NCBI GenBank assembly: GCA_964036665.1
Contig: OZ038533.1
Location: forward strand, 20,332,575 to 20,396,574
Origin: Gordius sp. MW1
Lineage: Eukaryota > Nematomorpha > Gordioida > Gordea > Gordiidae
Length of the DNA: 64,000 nucleotides
Direction of reading: 5' to 3'
Position 1 is the stretch's first letter. Every line of letters starts with the position of its first letter. The notes under the pieces were generated by a model that worked only from the letters and a program-made list of their open reading frames with translations, was not told the origin of the DNA and ran no database searches. Of this stretch, positions 54,130 to 64,000 are shown piece by piece. A program made the position numbers and the translations under genes.

Positions 54130-56204
54130 GGGTAAAGCTGTACTGTTTCGTTATGTTATTACTCATTTGGTTGTACCCAAAAGTTTTTTAAAAATAGGAA
54201 AAGGAGAGCTTAATTTTTATCAAAAATCAGACTTTCTAAGGCAATCCACAAAAATCGCTGCGAGTCCACTTAAATCCTACATTAACTTGCAATTAATTAA
54301 TACAGAGATGGTTTAATAATATTTTCTATTTCTATAACCCTTAAATGATGTATTTATGATACATTTGTATTTTATAAATTTTCCAATTTTCAATAACCGC
54401 CATCTAGTCAGGCTTAATTATAAAAATATTTTTGAGATGGTTGAATTTCAAACGTCATGTTCTACGCGGTCCATTTTATCAAGTTGTCAAACTTTAACTG
54501 CGTCATTCTCTAGGGGACAATTTAATATATTATTCCACACTTTTAATAAGACCCTGCCTCCCAAACCAAATATCTTTTGCTCAGGGATTATTGATTTATA
54601 TGCAAATAATAGCACATACAATCGCTGAAAAAATAATAATTTTGTAATTTGAGACGATATTGAGAGCAAATATATTTATTTTATTCGATCGTGCAGATAT
54701 TGTGATTAGCATGGAAACGCCTAACCTTGGTTCAGTAATCGACCCATGTGCTTTCAAATTAAATCACAATTTTTCAGATAAAATGGATAATTAAATCTGC
54801 AATTTTGCACTTGCCCTTGATTTTTGGAAGTTTACAGAAATTAAAGGACTAAGCAAAATTTTTTTTATCTGTTCGTATGCAATTTAGAATAAAATTTTTG
54901 CAAAACCATATGAAATATTTTAATGTTAGAGGGTTAATAACTAAGTTGTATTACAGTTTAAACCTAGGTTTTTTACTACCTTCTCTTGTTATGTAAGTTT
55001 CTTAATTAAACCGAATATTGTTTTTATAAGGTTTAATTTGGGGAATTGGGGGAGGGGGTCGCTCATGACCACTTTTCAAGTGATCATCATTAATTTATTT
55101 AGAGTTTGAAAGGTGCTTGACATTTATAAATGAAATGTCGCGATGCGTGATCGTTGAATGAAATCAATTAATAGCCCATGGGATCAATTGCCTATCCTGT
55201 TTCAATCATATCATCGATTTTAATCAATAATCATAATGCAACCTATTTGTCAACTAATTTGTTGTTATAACATAACATGCCGTTTGCCCTTTCCAAGATT
55301 AATTTATCTTGCTAAAAATCCCTCGCATATATCATTTAGCATTAAAAGTGCAATCTCAGCCGTGATTAAACTAAGGTCTTAATTAATCAATTACGTTCAA
55401 AAATTGGGATTAGGAGTAAGCTAGTTATTTTAGAAAATTGCATAAAAACATTCCAAATATTATAAAAATTTTTAAGAGTGTTGGAAAAAAATCAAAATAT
55501 AGCCTACAAACTTAACGAAATATATGAAATGCCAATATTAATTTAATTTATTGGCAGGCACACTGTTTAACGTCCCCAAAAGTCATTGTTCAAATTGTAA
55601 CAGTATAAATGTCAACCTCAAAGGGGCTTGTTATAGTAGTCGTTGTTTGGAAGGAAGAGGGGAAGGAAGAGCGTTGATATAAAAATTGATCCAAATTTAT
55701 CGATAGATTCCTACGGCACTTTGGTTTACAATTTAAATAAATTTCCGATAACGCGAGACGCCATCCCCTTGACCACTGTGTGTTGTCCGTCATCATCTTG
55801 AAATGACAAATTTGACCATACATGCTTCTATTTTTCGTTATCCATCTTTTTACAATGGAAAATGCGACAAATCACTATTTTAATCTTATCCCCGCCAAGT
55901 CTGATTCCACCACAATTTATTATCTCTCCACTCGTTTTACAGTCACGGTCGTATAGGGGAAAAAGAAATTCGATACTTTACTATAACAACACATAGTTAG
56001 AGGAGGCTGTTGTCGCTCCTCTAAAAATTACATTCCTTATATTCTTGACGGCAAATCACTTTGCTATTATATCTTTGAGTGGGATCTCTAGTCAATTTAG
56101 GTATATTTCGACTAAACCTTAATTTATAGAGTGAGCATTTAATTTGAATGATTACAAATAGCTACACCGTTTCATGTTTTCACAAAACGAGGTAAAAAAG
56201 AGTT
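54130..56204. other. Upstream region of the RASL10-like gene, nothing firm
   Basis: AT-rich sequence. The frames at 54356-54628 (plus) and 55590-55823 (minus) have no domain that I recognise. The last several hundred bases presumably include the promoter and leader of the gene at 56205. Confidence 0.4.
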
Positions 56205-58121
56205 ATGAATTTGATCAAGGTCGTATTGCTTGGTGCTCCGGGTGTTGGGAAAACTTCCATCGTAAATCGCTTTACGACAGGCCAATTCACGGAAACCTAT
56301 CATCCCACCGATGGTAAGGAAAGCCATTTTGTCACCATGGTCGTAAATGATCGGGCTTATCATTTACGCATCAACGATATTCCAGCCATTCCCTCCTTTC
56401 CCCGCGACTCCCTAGAGGAATGGACACACTTCCGCCATTATGGTCTACTAAGCGCCGACGCTTATCTCCTCGTCTTCGACGTCAATTCGCTGGACACCTT
56501 TAAATACATACGATTCATTCGTGATCAACTCATAATGGTTCGGTCTGCAGGCCCGACTCAACAATTTGGGGTCGGTGAAAAGTCGAAAGGTGTGCAAAGC
56601 ATCGTCGCCCATCAAAATTATTCCCAAAATAATCATTCGAACGACGGCACTTTGTCAACATCGTCACCTTTCAGTCTTTTTACCACCAGCGGCCCCAACG
56701 CTCACTCCAACGCTTTTTCTAGTTATTCTGGCACACATAATGCCCCCAACCGTCAACTGCTTCAATCCAATTCACACACGGTCCCTAACTCGGCGCTCGA
56801 GGACGATAAAAAGAGGGGGAAAATAGAGGATAATAAATCCAATCCTCTCTACAAAAAACGTCAGCTATTTCTTCGTCCCATTATAAATTCCTTGAAGAAA
56901 AAAAGGGCTCCAAAACTGGTAGATAATGAATTAGTAACTACTCCGACGACGACTACCAATTCTGGTGCCGAATCTTTTTCTCCGATTAATAGCAACAATC
57001 CTCACGAAAATGAAAGCTCAAAAAGGCACGAACTTTCAACACCAAACAATAAATTAAGTAACACACCGAGGATTATTAACGATACACCCAAAACGCCAAA
57101 TTTAAGGGAAGCAGACGATATTAACACGAACGGTGTAGGGAAACAACGCAAGAACTTACATAATTTAACAATATCTCCAATTCTCTACCCTAAGGCTAAA
57201 AGTTTTAGAGAGCATTCGAGGAAAGGTAGATTAATGGATACCCTGACCCCACCCGTTACTGAATTTAATCGAGTGGGCAGCAAAGGAAGTTACAAACGGA
57301 GTCCTAAAAGTATGTTAGATCACAAGTTCGCTTGCTCAAAATTACTAGCCGCCTCCTCTATTTTAAACCTAAATGCCTTTATGGCCGAACAACCATCGGC
57401 ACCGCCCCCCACCTCTCCAGTAATCAAAAATGGTCCATCTTTTCCTTTCCCCTACACCGGGCACGGAAATAAATTTGCCATAGTCGTAGTAGCTAATAAG
57501 GCAGATAAAACGACCCTGCCATCTGATTCATACGCTCGTGCAGCAACCACTCAAACGCGATCTAATATGCCCGTCATTGGTCAACCCTCTCGAGGAGGTT
57601 TCGTTTACCAAGATGGTGGAGGAGGGCTTGTTAAAAGGGGCGAAAAGGATTGGAACGCCAAACAACGCAAAGCCCGCAAAGCAGCAGCTACGGCTATTCG
57701 TAAAAATTGGAAATGTCCATACATCGATCACTGTTCCGCTAAGAGAGATTGGTCTATAACGGCGATATTTGCTGAAACCCTGCGCGCCGTCATAAAATCT
57801 GGCGCTGCTGGAGCACCCGTTATATCTACAGACCCGACAGAAATATTATTGCTCAACGCACCACACTTAAATTTTAACAGTAGTAGCTACTATGAAAACG
57901 CTGGGGGTGGAGTGCGGGGCAATTTAAATGGTGGTAAGGTCGGTTCGGGAAAGATTGGACAAAATACAACTACCCGTTTGTTAAATAGAAAGTTTAATCG
58001 CCTTTTCCAGAGATCTTCATCGAGCGCATCATCAACGGGGATAATGCCTTCCGCCATGATTGAAGGGAAAAGGGGGAAAAATATATTTAGCCGTTGGACT
58101 CGACCATCTTCCGAGAGTTAG
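56205..58121 (+). CDS. RASL10: RASL10-like small GTPase with large internal insertion (single exon)
   Basis: This 638-residue, intronless gene encodes a Ras-like GTPase. It has the P-loop GAPGVGKT (about residues 10-17), switch I YHPT (about 33-36), a degenerate switch II INDIPAIPSFPRDSLEEW where DxxG is expected, ANKADK (about 430-435) for guanine binding and CSAKRDW (about 508-514). The DIPAIPSFP-type switch II, the LxxADAYLLVFD strand and the RKNWKCPYIDHCSAK block fit RASL10A/B best. Vertebrate RASL10 proteins are about 200 residues. Here roughly 300 S/N/T/P-rich residues separate the third strand (IRFIRDQLIMVRS) from FAIVVVANKAD, with a shorter insert after it and a basic, serine-rich tail. 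The last residues (TRPSSES) are not a CAAX box. The missing DxxG glycine suggests altered GTP hydrolysis. AATAAA lies at 58581-58586. Confidence 0.85.
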   Translation: MNLIKVVLLGAPGVGKTSIVNRFTTGQFTETYHPTDGKESHFVTMVVNDRAYHLRINDIPAIPSFPRDSLEEWTHFRHYGLLSADAYLLVFDVNSLDTFKYIRFIRDQLIMVRSAGPTQQFGVGEKSKGVQSIVAHQNYSQNNHSNDGTLSTSSPFSLFTTSGPNAHSNAFSSYSGTHNAPNRQLLQSNSHTVPNSALEDDKKRGKIEDNKSNPLYKKRQLFLRPIINSLKKKRAPKLVDNELVTTPTTTTNSGAESFSPINSNNPHENESSKRHELSTPNNKLSNTPRIINDTPKTPNLREADDINTNGVGKQRKNLHNLTISPILYPKAKSFREHSRKGRLMDTLTPPVTEFNRVGSKGSYKRSPKSMLDHKFACSKLLAASSILNLNAFMAEQPSAPPPTSPVIKNGPSFPFPYTGHGNKFAIVVVANKADKTTLPSDSYARAATTQTRSNMPVIGQPSRGGFVYQDGGGGLVKRGEKDWNAKQRKARKAAATAIRKNWKCPYIDHCSAKRDWSITAIFAETLRAVIKSGAAGAPVISTDPTEILLLNAPHLNFNSSSYYENAGGGVRGNLNGGKVGSGKIGQNTTTRLLNRKFNRLFQRSSSSASSTGIMPSAMIEGKRGKNIFSRWTRPSSES

Positions 58122-59089
58122 ATTTATAACTTCTACATACTTATATAGTGCCAAACCACGTTCCTTACTATATTATTACGCATAATTATATTAAAGTGTA
58201 ATTGTATTATGACATCGTTTTTTATACCACGATGTTGTTTGTGAATCTTAGATCGAAGAATATCAATATTGGTAACATGGAACTAATTTGTACTAATCGG
58301 CTAACTTTAAATTTTTTTAATCCTTAGATTTAGATTTTATTTTAATTATAAATGATAAATAATTCTTGTTAAGCAATCATGAACTAATACGGAATATGTG
58401 TAGCTAGCAATGTTTAAATTTGCTTGGCTGCTGTTAGTTAAAATTTCGGTGATAATCAATTGGGTTTCGTCATGTTACCAAGTATACAGGAAGTCGCATT
58501 TAAAAATGTTTTTTGTATCCCTCTAAAATTTTTATAATATTTTTTAAACAATAGGCGGTTCAATCTCATGTACAAAGTAAAATAAAATCCAAATCTTCCC
58601 AATATTTAGTTTTGTCGAAATATTTGCTGTATAAATTATACTATTTAATTAAATTCCGCGTTTCCACATGAAAAAATGCTCTAGTGAAATTGAATATTTA
58701 TTTAATTAAATTATCTGCACATTAGCAAGTTTATAAATGCCTAACTCTTTCATCGGTGTTGAATGAAAAAGAGAAAATTTTGCGCATTCCTATGTTAAGG
58801 ATGGGACTTATTAACATTTGTGTCATAATTTAACTTATGTTAGTCCAGAAATTAAATTATTAAAATACTATTTTAAAGAAATAATCCAGGAAAGAATGCT
58901 TAGTGTTAAGTCGAGATCGCACTCCAAATCTAAAATTTAATATTAAAATAGGCTGCTAGGAGAATAAATTGATTTTTTAGCGTTTCTCTCTCTCTCTCTC
59001 TCTTTTAATAACAATAATAAAGAAAAACGGTTACAAGGGGGCACTAGATGCTTTTCTATAATCGAAATTGGATCGCGCGACCCTATAAC
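58122..59089. other. 3' flank of the RASL10-like gene
   Basis: AT-rich sequence with AATAAA at 58581 and a CT microsatellite at about 58986-59004. No gene seen. Confidence 0.5.
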
Positions 59090-59268
59090 CAAGGGCATAA
59101 CTAGCATTGGAATTAGAGGGGGGCAATAATGATTTAGGGAGGGGCAAAATGATCATTTTTCGAGATTTTAGCTATAATTTTAATAAATTTCAGCAAATTT
59201 TTTGGATTTAGATTAGAGGGGTGCAGTTACCCCTCCCTGCCCCCCCCCCCCCCTTGGCTACGCCCATG
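59090..59268. mobile_element. G/C-run hAT MITE
   Basis: CAAGGGCATAACTAG and TTGGCTACGCCCATG ends; flanks CCTATAAC and CCTATAAA match at 7 of 8. An isolated family end (CATGGGCGTAGCCC) lies at 59726-59739. Confidence 0.75.
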
Positions 59269-60020
59269 CCTATAAATAACTACCACATCTTTCTTGTCCA
59301 CGGTTTAAATGGCTTGAGGTCTATATAATTTGTTAGATCGAAATTATTTATCAGTAGCCATAAGGACTTAAATAAATGACATGTTGTTCCCGAATTGAAT
59401 ATAATGGCCTTTTTACAGATACGCGTTATGAATCAAGAATAGGCAATGTGAGTGAGAGGTAATTTAGCTGCTACAAGGAGCCTTTTCTTATTAATGAAAA
59501 ACCAGTTGGAAGGCGGTGCCAATAAATTTTGGCTATTTGTTCTTACAATATAGGAAAAGATATTAAAAACGCAAAGAATTTAGAGTTATTTATAATACTT
59601 TTTCCTCGTTTTTTTGTTATTACTGGTGTGTTGCTCTTTACATTATACAAAAGCTGTAATAAAATGGACAAATACAAAGAAACTCGAATTTATTTATAAA
59701 AGAAAGGTATACCGATGAAGATAATCATGGGCGTAGCCCACCCCTCTGTTTTTTGATAACAAAATTAAATGGTTAAAAATATTATAGTTTAGTTACATCA
59801 AAGACTTTAAGACACTTATAAAAACCTTGAAACATAATATATACATCTAATTTTTTTGATTTAAATTTTGACAAAATGCATTGTAAAATTTCTGAATATG
59901 ATTGTGAAAATTGCTATTAAGAAAAAACTTGTTTGAACATTTATTTCCCGTGAAAGCACCAGACCGCCCCAGGAAGTAGATAACTAAGCGATTATTATAA
60001 TGTTCCTCATTCTATATAAT

Positions 60021-62193
60021 CAGTGGCGTAGCTAGCCTTTTTGCCTTGGGGGGGGGGCTGAGCTGGTCAAATAGGGGGGGGGGGGACAGAAAAATTTTCC
60101 TACCCACACCTTTAAGAATAAAAAATATGTTTTGCCCCCCCCCCCAATCCAAAACCTAAAAACGACCATGGGTCAAATGCAATTAAAAAAATTTTCTTTC
60201 ATAAACGTTGGACAAACTTAAAATACCGCTACTACTTTGTGTATTTTTTCAATTTATATCACACTAATATGTCCCCTCATGTTTATAGGGCATAAAATTA
60301 ATAAAATTTATTCATAAATAAAACAAAGTGATGTAGTTAAAACAATGTAGAAAATTTCACATGGTATAATAAGTTTGTAAGGGTCAAAGTGGAACGGGGA
60401 TATTGCCAAGAAATCGTTGACATTTTAAAAAATGATGCAAATAGCTAAAAAACTATATAACAAAGTTTTTATAAAAATTATTGCCACAACCCAAAGAATC
60501 TTGGTCATATATATAACAAATTTTAATTTTACATATGCAATATTGGCAGCATTTTCAGGCAGCATTTATATCAGGAAAACAATGAGAACATTTAAAAGCC
60601 TTTTTTAGGTTAGATCCTCAAAAGGCGCAATTATAACATAAGATATAAAAAATTAATTATGAAATTAAGATTAGTATTTAGAAGTTATTGCCCCTTGATA
60701 TTATAGATATATTTGCACAACTCCCCCCCCCCCCCCCCTTCACCACCTAAAAATTAAAAAGAACTAATAAATTTAACGGCTAAATGAACCTAAAAATATT
60801 CTGTCAAAATTAAATGAATCAAAATTTTATTTGACAATTTTAGATGAATTTAGAGATGTGAGATGCACAGAACAATTTAGCGTCCAAAGACAAACATAAT
60901 GAATTCTTTTAGGATTTTTATCCCTTGAAAGTTTTGATGCGTTAACATTTGTCTATAAAATTCAGGAATTGGTTATTAATATTAATTTATCAAACTTATG
61001 ATGGGATATCACTAAAAAAGGGGAAAAAATGGTGTACAAACAATTTTTTTGGAAAACTATTGGCTTTATATGTGCATGTGGTACATAAAAATATGCAAGA
61101 TATGTTAAACAAAAGCATGTGAGATAAACAATTAAATTGAAACTAGGATGGAATTTTCGTAAATTAAATAATATTTTAATATATTTTGAAAGTGTTAAAA
61201 AGCTTAAAACAAGTTTAAAAGCCCAGATAATTTTAAATATTAAAATTAGTCTTTTAATAGTAGTTCATTACGCCTTTTACTCGATGTTGCAAACGAATTT
61301 ATAATATCATCCGGGGGAATAACATTTATAAAGTCATGTTCTAAGCTCAATAAAGCTAAGGAAGATAACCTATCTTGTCCAATTGTGGAACGAAGATAAA
61401 TTTTAATCCGTTTTAGCAGTGAGAACGATCTTTCGCATGAACCTGAAGTTATTGGGATAGTTAAAATTATTTTAAGCAAAATAATACAATTTGGAAACAC
61501 TACTGAGGGCAAAATTTTAATAAGTGAAAAAATATCATTGCATTTTATTTTATTTGAAGATAAAGAGTTATAATGTTTTACAAAAAATAATGCCATATTG
61601 ATTTAGCCGTCTTCCAGTTTTAATTCATAATGGTTAATTATTTCTGATAAAAGAGATTTATCGCAAAAGGATGAAGGGTTTAAACCTTCTAAGGACTTAA
61701 ATAAATTACAATTAATTTCCGAAAATCATATGTTTAATTCTGCTATTATTCTATCAATGATAGGATAATATAAATCAATTTTGAAATCAATTAATGAATT
61801 AGTAGATTCAAAAGAGTAAAATGTGTCATATTTTTTGGTTTTTTATTACGTTTAGAAGGTAATAAATCAAAATTGCAGCTAAATCTTTTGCCTTATTATA
61901 AAGAATTTGATAGTGGTCCTCATTTCCAATATCATTTAAAGTTAATATTAGGCTATTAACCGTTGTAATTGCATTTATTAAACAAATATTTGGGCTTTGA
62001 AACTCGTTAATTAAAACTTTTATTCAGAAACAATAATAATAATCTTTATATTGTTTCTTAATTAAGATAAAAAAAATAATGGTGGAAGGGGCCCGGGGGC
62101 CCACGATTTTTCCCTTGGGGGGCCCATGGGGCCCGGTTTTTGCTCTTGGGGGGGGGGGCCCGGGCCTTCTGGGCCCCCCTAGCTACGCCACTG
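60021..62193 (-). mobile_element. Decayed 2.17-kb hAT transposon with perfect 8-bp target duplication
   Basis: Inverted ends CAGTGGCGTAGCTAG and CTAGCTACGCCACTG are flanked by TATATAAT on both sides (60013-60020 and 62194-62201). G- and C-run blocks lie inside each end, as in the small MITEs. The only preserved coding part is the C-terminal end of a transposase on the minus strand. The N-terminal and most catalytic parts are deleted or shifted. Confidence 0.9.
61246..61596 (-). pseudogene. hAT transposase C-terminal fragment (ZMYM1-like)
   Basis: Within a 116-codon frame, TIPITSGSCERSFSLLKRIK followed by YLRSTIGQDRLSSLALLSLE is the hAT dimerisation domain, of the type in transposases related to ZMYM1. 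Upstream minus-strand sequence (61600-62050) has further hAT-like pieces broken by stops and shifts. It cannot make a working transposase. Confidence 0.85.
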
Positions 62194-62628
62194 TATATAA
62201 TATTAATACTTTTATCATTTATCATATTTGTTTAAAATTTTCTGCTGGAACCCATCACAGTTTGATAACTAAATTGTCTGCCAAGGTTAGTCAAAACCCT
62301 TTAATTGCCCAATTCACTAATGCTGTCCGAACAGCCGGGCCCATAATGACGATTTTAATTAATATTGTTTTATTTTCAAAAAATTATGATCTAATTCTAT
62401 AATTTTTTTAATAGAAAGGTGACAATAAACTAGTAAACTATGTAAAAATGAAAAATCTCATTATGGTGCTCGCCCAGGCCTACTTAAAAATGTAAATTTA
62501 GAACGGTAGCCTGCCTGACCCCTTAGCCGAGTGGGCCCAGCAGCGAGCCCTTGGTTGTTTAATTTATACTTTTAATTGCAAACAAAATGAAAAAAAAATT
62601 CAGATTTCCCCCCCCCCCTCGTAAAAAT

Positions 62629-62933
62629 CCTGGCTACGCGCCTGACGTAGCCAGTCTTTATATAAAAAATAATAATAATCTAGGAAGGTCCAAAATAATA
62701 ATATTAAAGATTTTTTAAATTTAGGGCGCCTCTGGCTACTCTTGTGTCATTTAAAAGTTAGTTAATGATGTTATGGGCATAGCCAAGGGGGAGAGGGCAG
62801 GGAGGGGCGGCTGCCCCCCTCTAAATTCAAAAATTTGTGGTGATTATTATGACTGAAATTTCATAAAATGATTATTTTGCCTCTCCCTAAATAATTATTG
62901 CCCCCTCTAATTCCAATGCTGGCTACGCCCACG
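62629..62933. mobile_element. G/C-run MITE ends and one complete copy
   Basis: 62629-62656 holds two family ends back to back (CCTGGCTACGCGCCTG, then GACGTAGCCAG). 62772-62933 is a fuller copy (TATGGGCATAGCC to GGCTACGCCCACG) with flanks AATGATGT and AGTGATGC matching at 6 of 8. Confidence 0.65.
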
Positions 62934-63134
62934 AGTGATGCTGAGGTAATACTATTTATTTAAAAAGTTTTGTTTAACTTTGCCCGTCTGACCTAAATAT
63001 ATTTTAGATTTTATCTTATGATAGCATTTACATTTTTAAAGCTAAAATTTGTAACTGAGTGATATTGAAATGCTGTTATAATAAAAGCAGTAAACAAAAA
63101 CATCATGTATATTATTTCCTTTATAATAACCTTT

Positions 63135-63500
63135 TATTAATTGCTATGCAATTTATGGGCTCGCTTTTGCTTTTGTTTGTCACGCTGTTTGTCCCGCTGT
63201 TTGTCACGCTGTTTGTTATTAGTTTGCATTGGGTATATTAGGTTATCGATTTTTTAGATTAATGCATAAGAAAGAGGTGCCCCACCCCTCATCTCTATCT
63301 CCCTCGCTGTGTTATTTTTTAAATTAATGCATAAGAGGTGCCCCATTGATAATATGACTTTTTGGTCGTCCGCTTGTTCTATTATTGTTTCATTTTATTA
63401 ATTTTATATAATAAACATAAATAAAAGTTGTTTACTTTTAATTGCTATGCAATTTAACTAGTTATATAATAAACATAAATAAAAGTTGTTTACTTTTAAT
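63135..63500. repeat. ATTGC-type MITE left end plus ~70-bp direct repeats
   Basis: TTAATTGCTATGCAATTTAT at 63137 matches the left end of the element at 41893. It is followed by 'gctgtttgtc' repeats and two of the 70-bp units found at 9043-9270. The order of pieces copies that at 8806-9270. Confidence 0.75.
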
Positions 63501-63538
63501 TGCTACTAGTTTTTGGGTTAGAATCCCGGAATTTTTTT

Positions 63539-64000
63539 TGACCATTATGATTGTTCCTGTTCCTACCATTGCTATTATGACTTTTTGGCCGTCCGCTGGC
63601 TGCTGACCAATGAAAAAAATGACCATTGGCCAAAGTGTGAATCCGAGTTTATTTTTCGTTTTTTTTGACTATTATGATTGTTCCTGTTACTACCATTGCT
63701 ATTATGATTTTTTGGCCGTTCGCTGGTTCCTGACCGATGAAAAAAATGACCATTGGCCAAAATGTGAATCGAAATTATTTTTTTCATTTTTTTTGACTAT
63801 AATGATTGTTCCTGTTCCTACCATTGCTATTATGACTTTTTGGCCGTCCGCTGGCTGCTGACTAATGAAAAAAATGACCATTGGCCAAAATGTGAATCCG
63901 AGTTTATTTTTTCGTTTTTTTTTGACTATTATGATTGTTCCTGTTACTACCATTGCTATTATGACTTTTTGGCCGTTCGCTGGTTCCTGACCGATGAAAA
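63539..64000. repeat. Second satellite-like array, ~128-bp unit, running off the window
   Basis: Units start at about 63539, 63667, 63795 and 63922 with 'attatgattgttcctgtt' and 'tttttggccgtccgctggct', the same unit as at 9289-10145. The array is cut by the window end. Open frames on both strands here are repeat translations. Confidence 0.85.

Noticed and set aside
54356..54628. A 90-codon frame upstream of the RASL10-like gene
   Set aside because: No homology that I recognise and no supporting splice or regulatory signal.

Overview
This window is nuclear DNA of an invertebrate animal. It is AT-rich, has spliced genes with GT-AG introns, and is packed with class II transposons. Four animal genes were found, all on the plus strand: a SKI/SnoN-type corepressor (3526-13182, 6 exons), a CatSper-type sperm cation channel (16534-18509, 3 exons), the Rab5 effector rabankyrin-5/ANKFY1 (19286-49022, 24 exons) and a RASL10-like small GTPase in one exon (56205-58121). 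CatSper argues against arthropods and nematodes, which are known to have lost it. I cannot name the phylum with confidence; a flatworm or another soft-bodied invertebrate would fit. The exon models rest on splice sites with matching phases. Each gives an open reading frame whose length is divisible by three: about 732 residues for SKI, 385 for CatSper, 1,213 for ANKFY1 and 638 for RASL10.

Layout. 1-3340 holds dispersed repeats and unannotated sequence. 3526-13182 is SKI; its introns hold a 605-bp hAT MITE with a perfect target duplication, small G/C-rich MITEs and a large composite repeat with a ~127-bp satellite-like array. 13183-16533 has a short tandem duplication and a Helitron/Helentron-like element that ends 90 bp before the CatSper start codon. 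19286-49022 is ANKFY1. Its fifth intron (21403-37258, 15.9 kb) holds two piggyBac remnants in opposite orientation, two head-to-head decayed copies of a virus-like structural-protein gene, and two practically identical intact hAT elements in inverted orientation. 49023-56204 is intergenic with MITEs and a 431-bp fold-back element. 58122-64000 holds MITEs, a 2.17-kb decayed hAT with a perfect 8-bp target duplication, and a second copy of the satellite-like array running off the window.

Most notable observations. (1) The 8-bp target duplications of the two hAT copies are swapped between them, as expected if recombination between inverted copies flipped the 512-bp spacer. (2) The two virus-like copies differ mainly at silent sites, so they diverged while still translated and were probably captured as distinct lineages. 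(3) An 81-bp, 27-codon tandem duplication at an ANKFY1 splice acceptor makes a second in-frame acceptor. (4) The RASL10-like GTPase carries an insertion of roughly 300 residues before its NKxD motif and lacks a CAAX box.

The four genes do not form a pathway. SKI acts in TGF-beta/SMAD repression, CatSper in sperm calcium entry, ANKFY1 on PI3P-positive early endosomes, and the role of RASL10 is poorly known.
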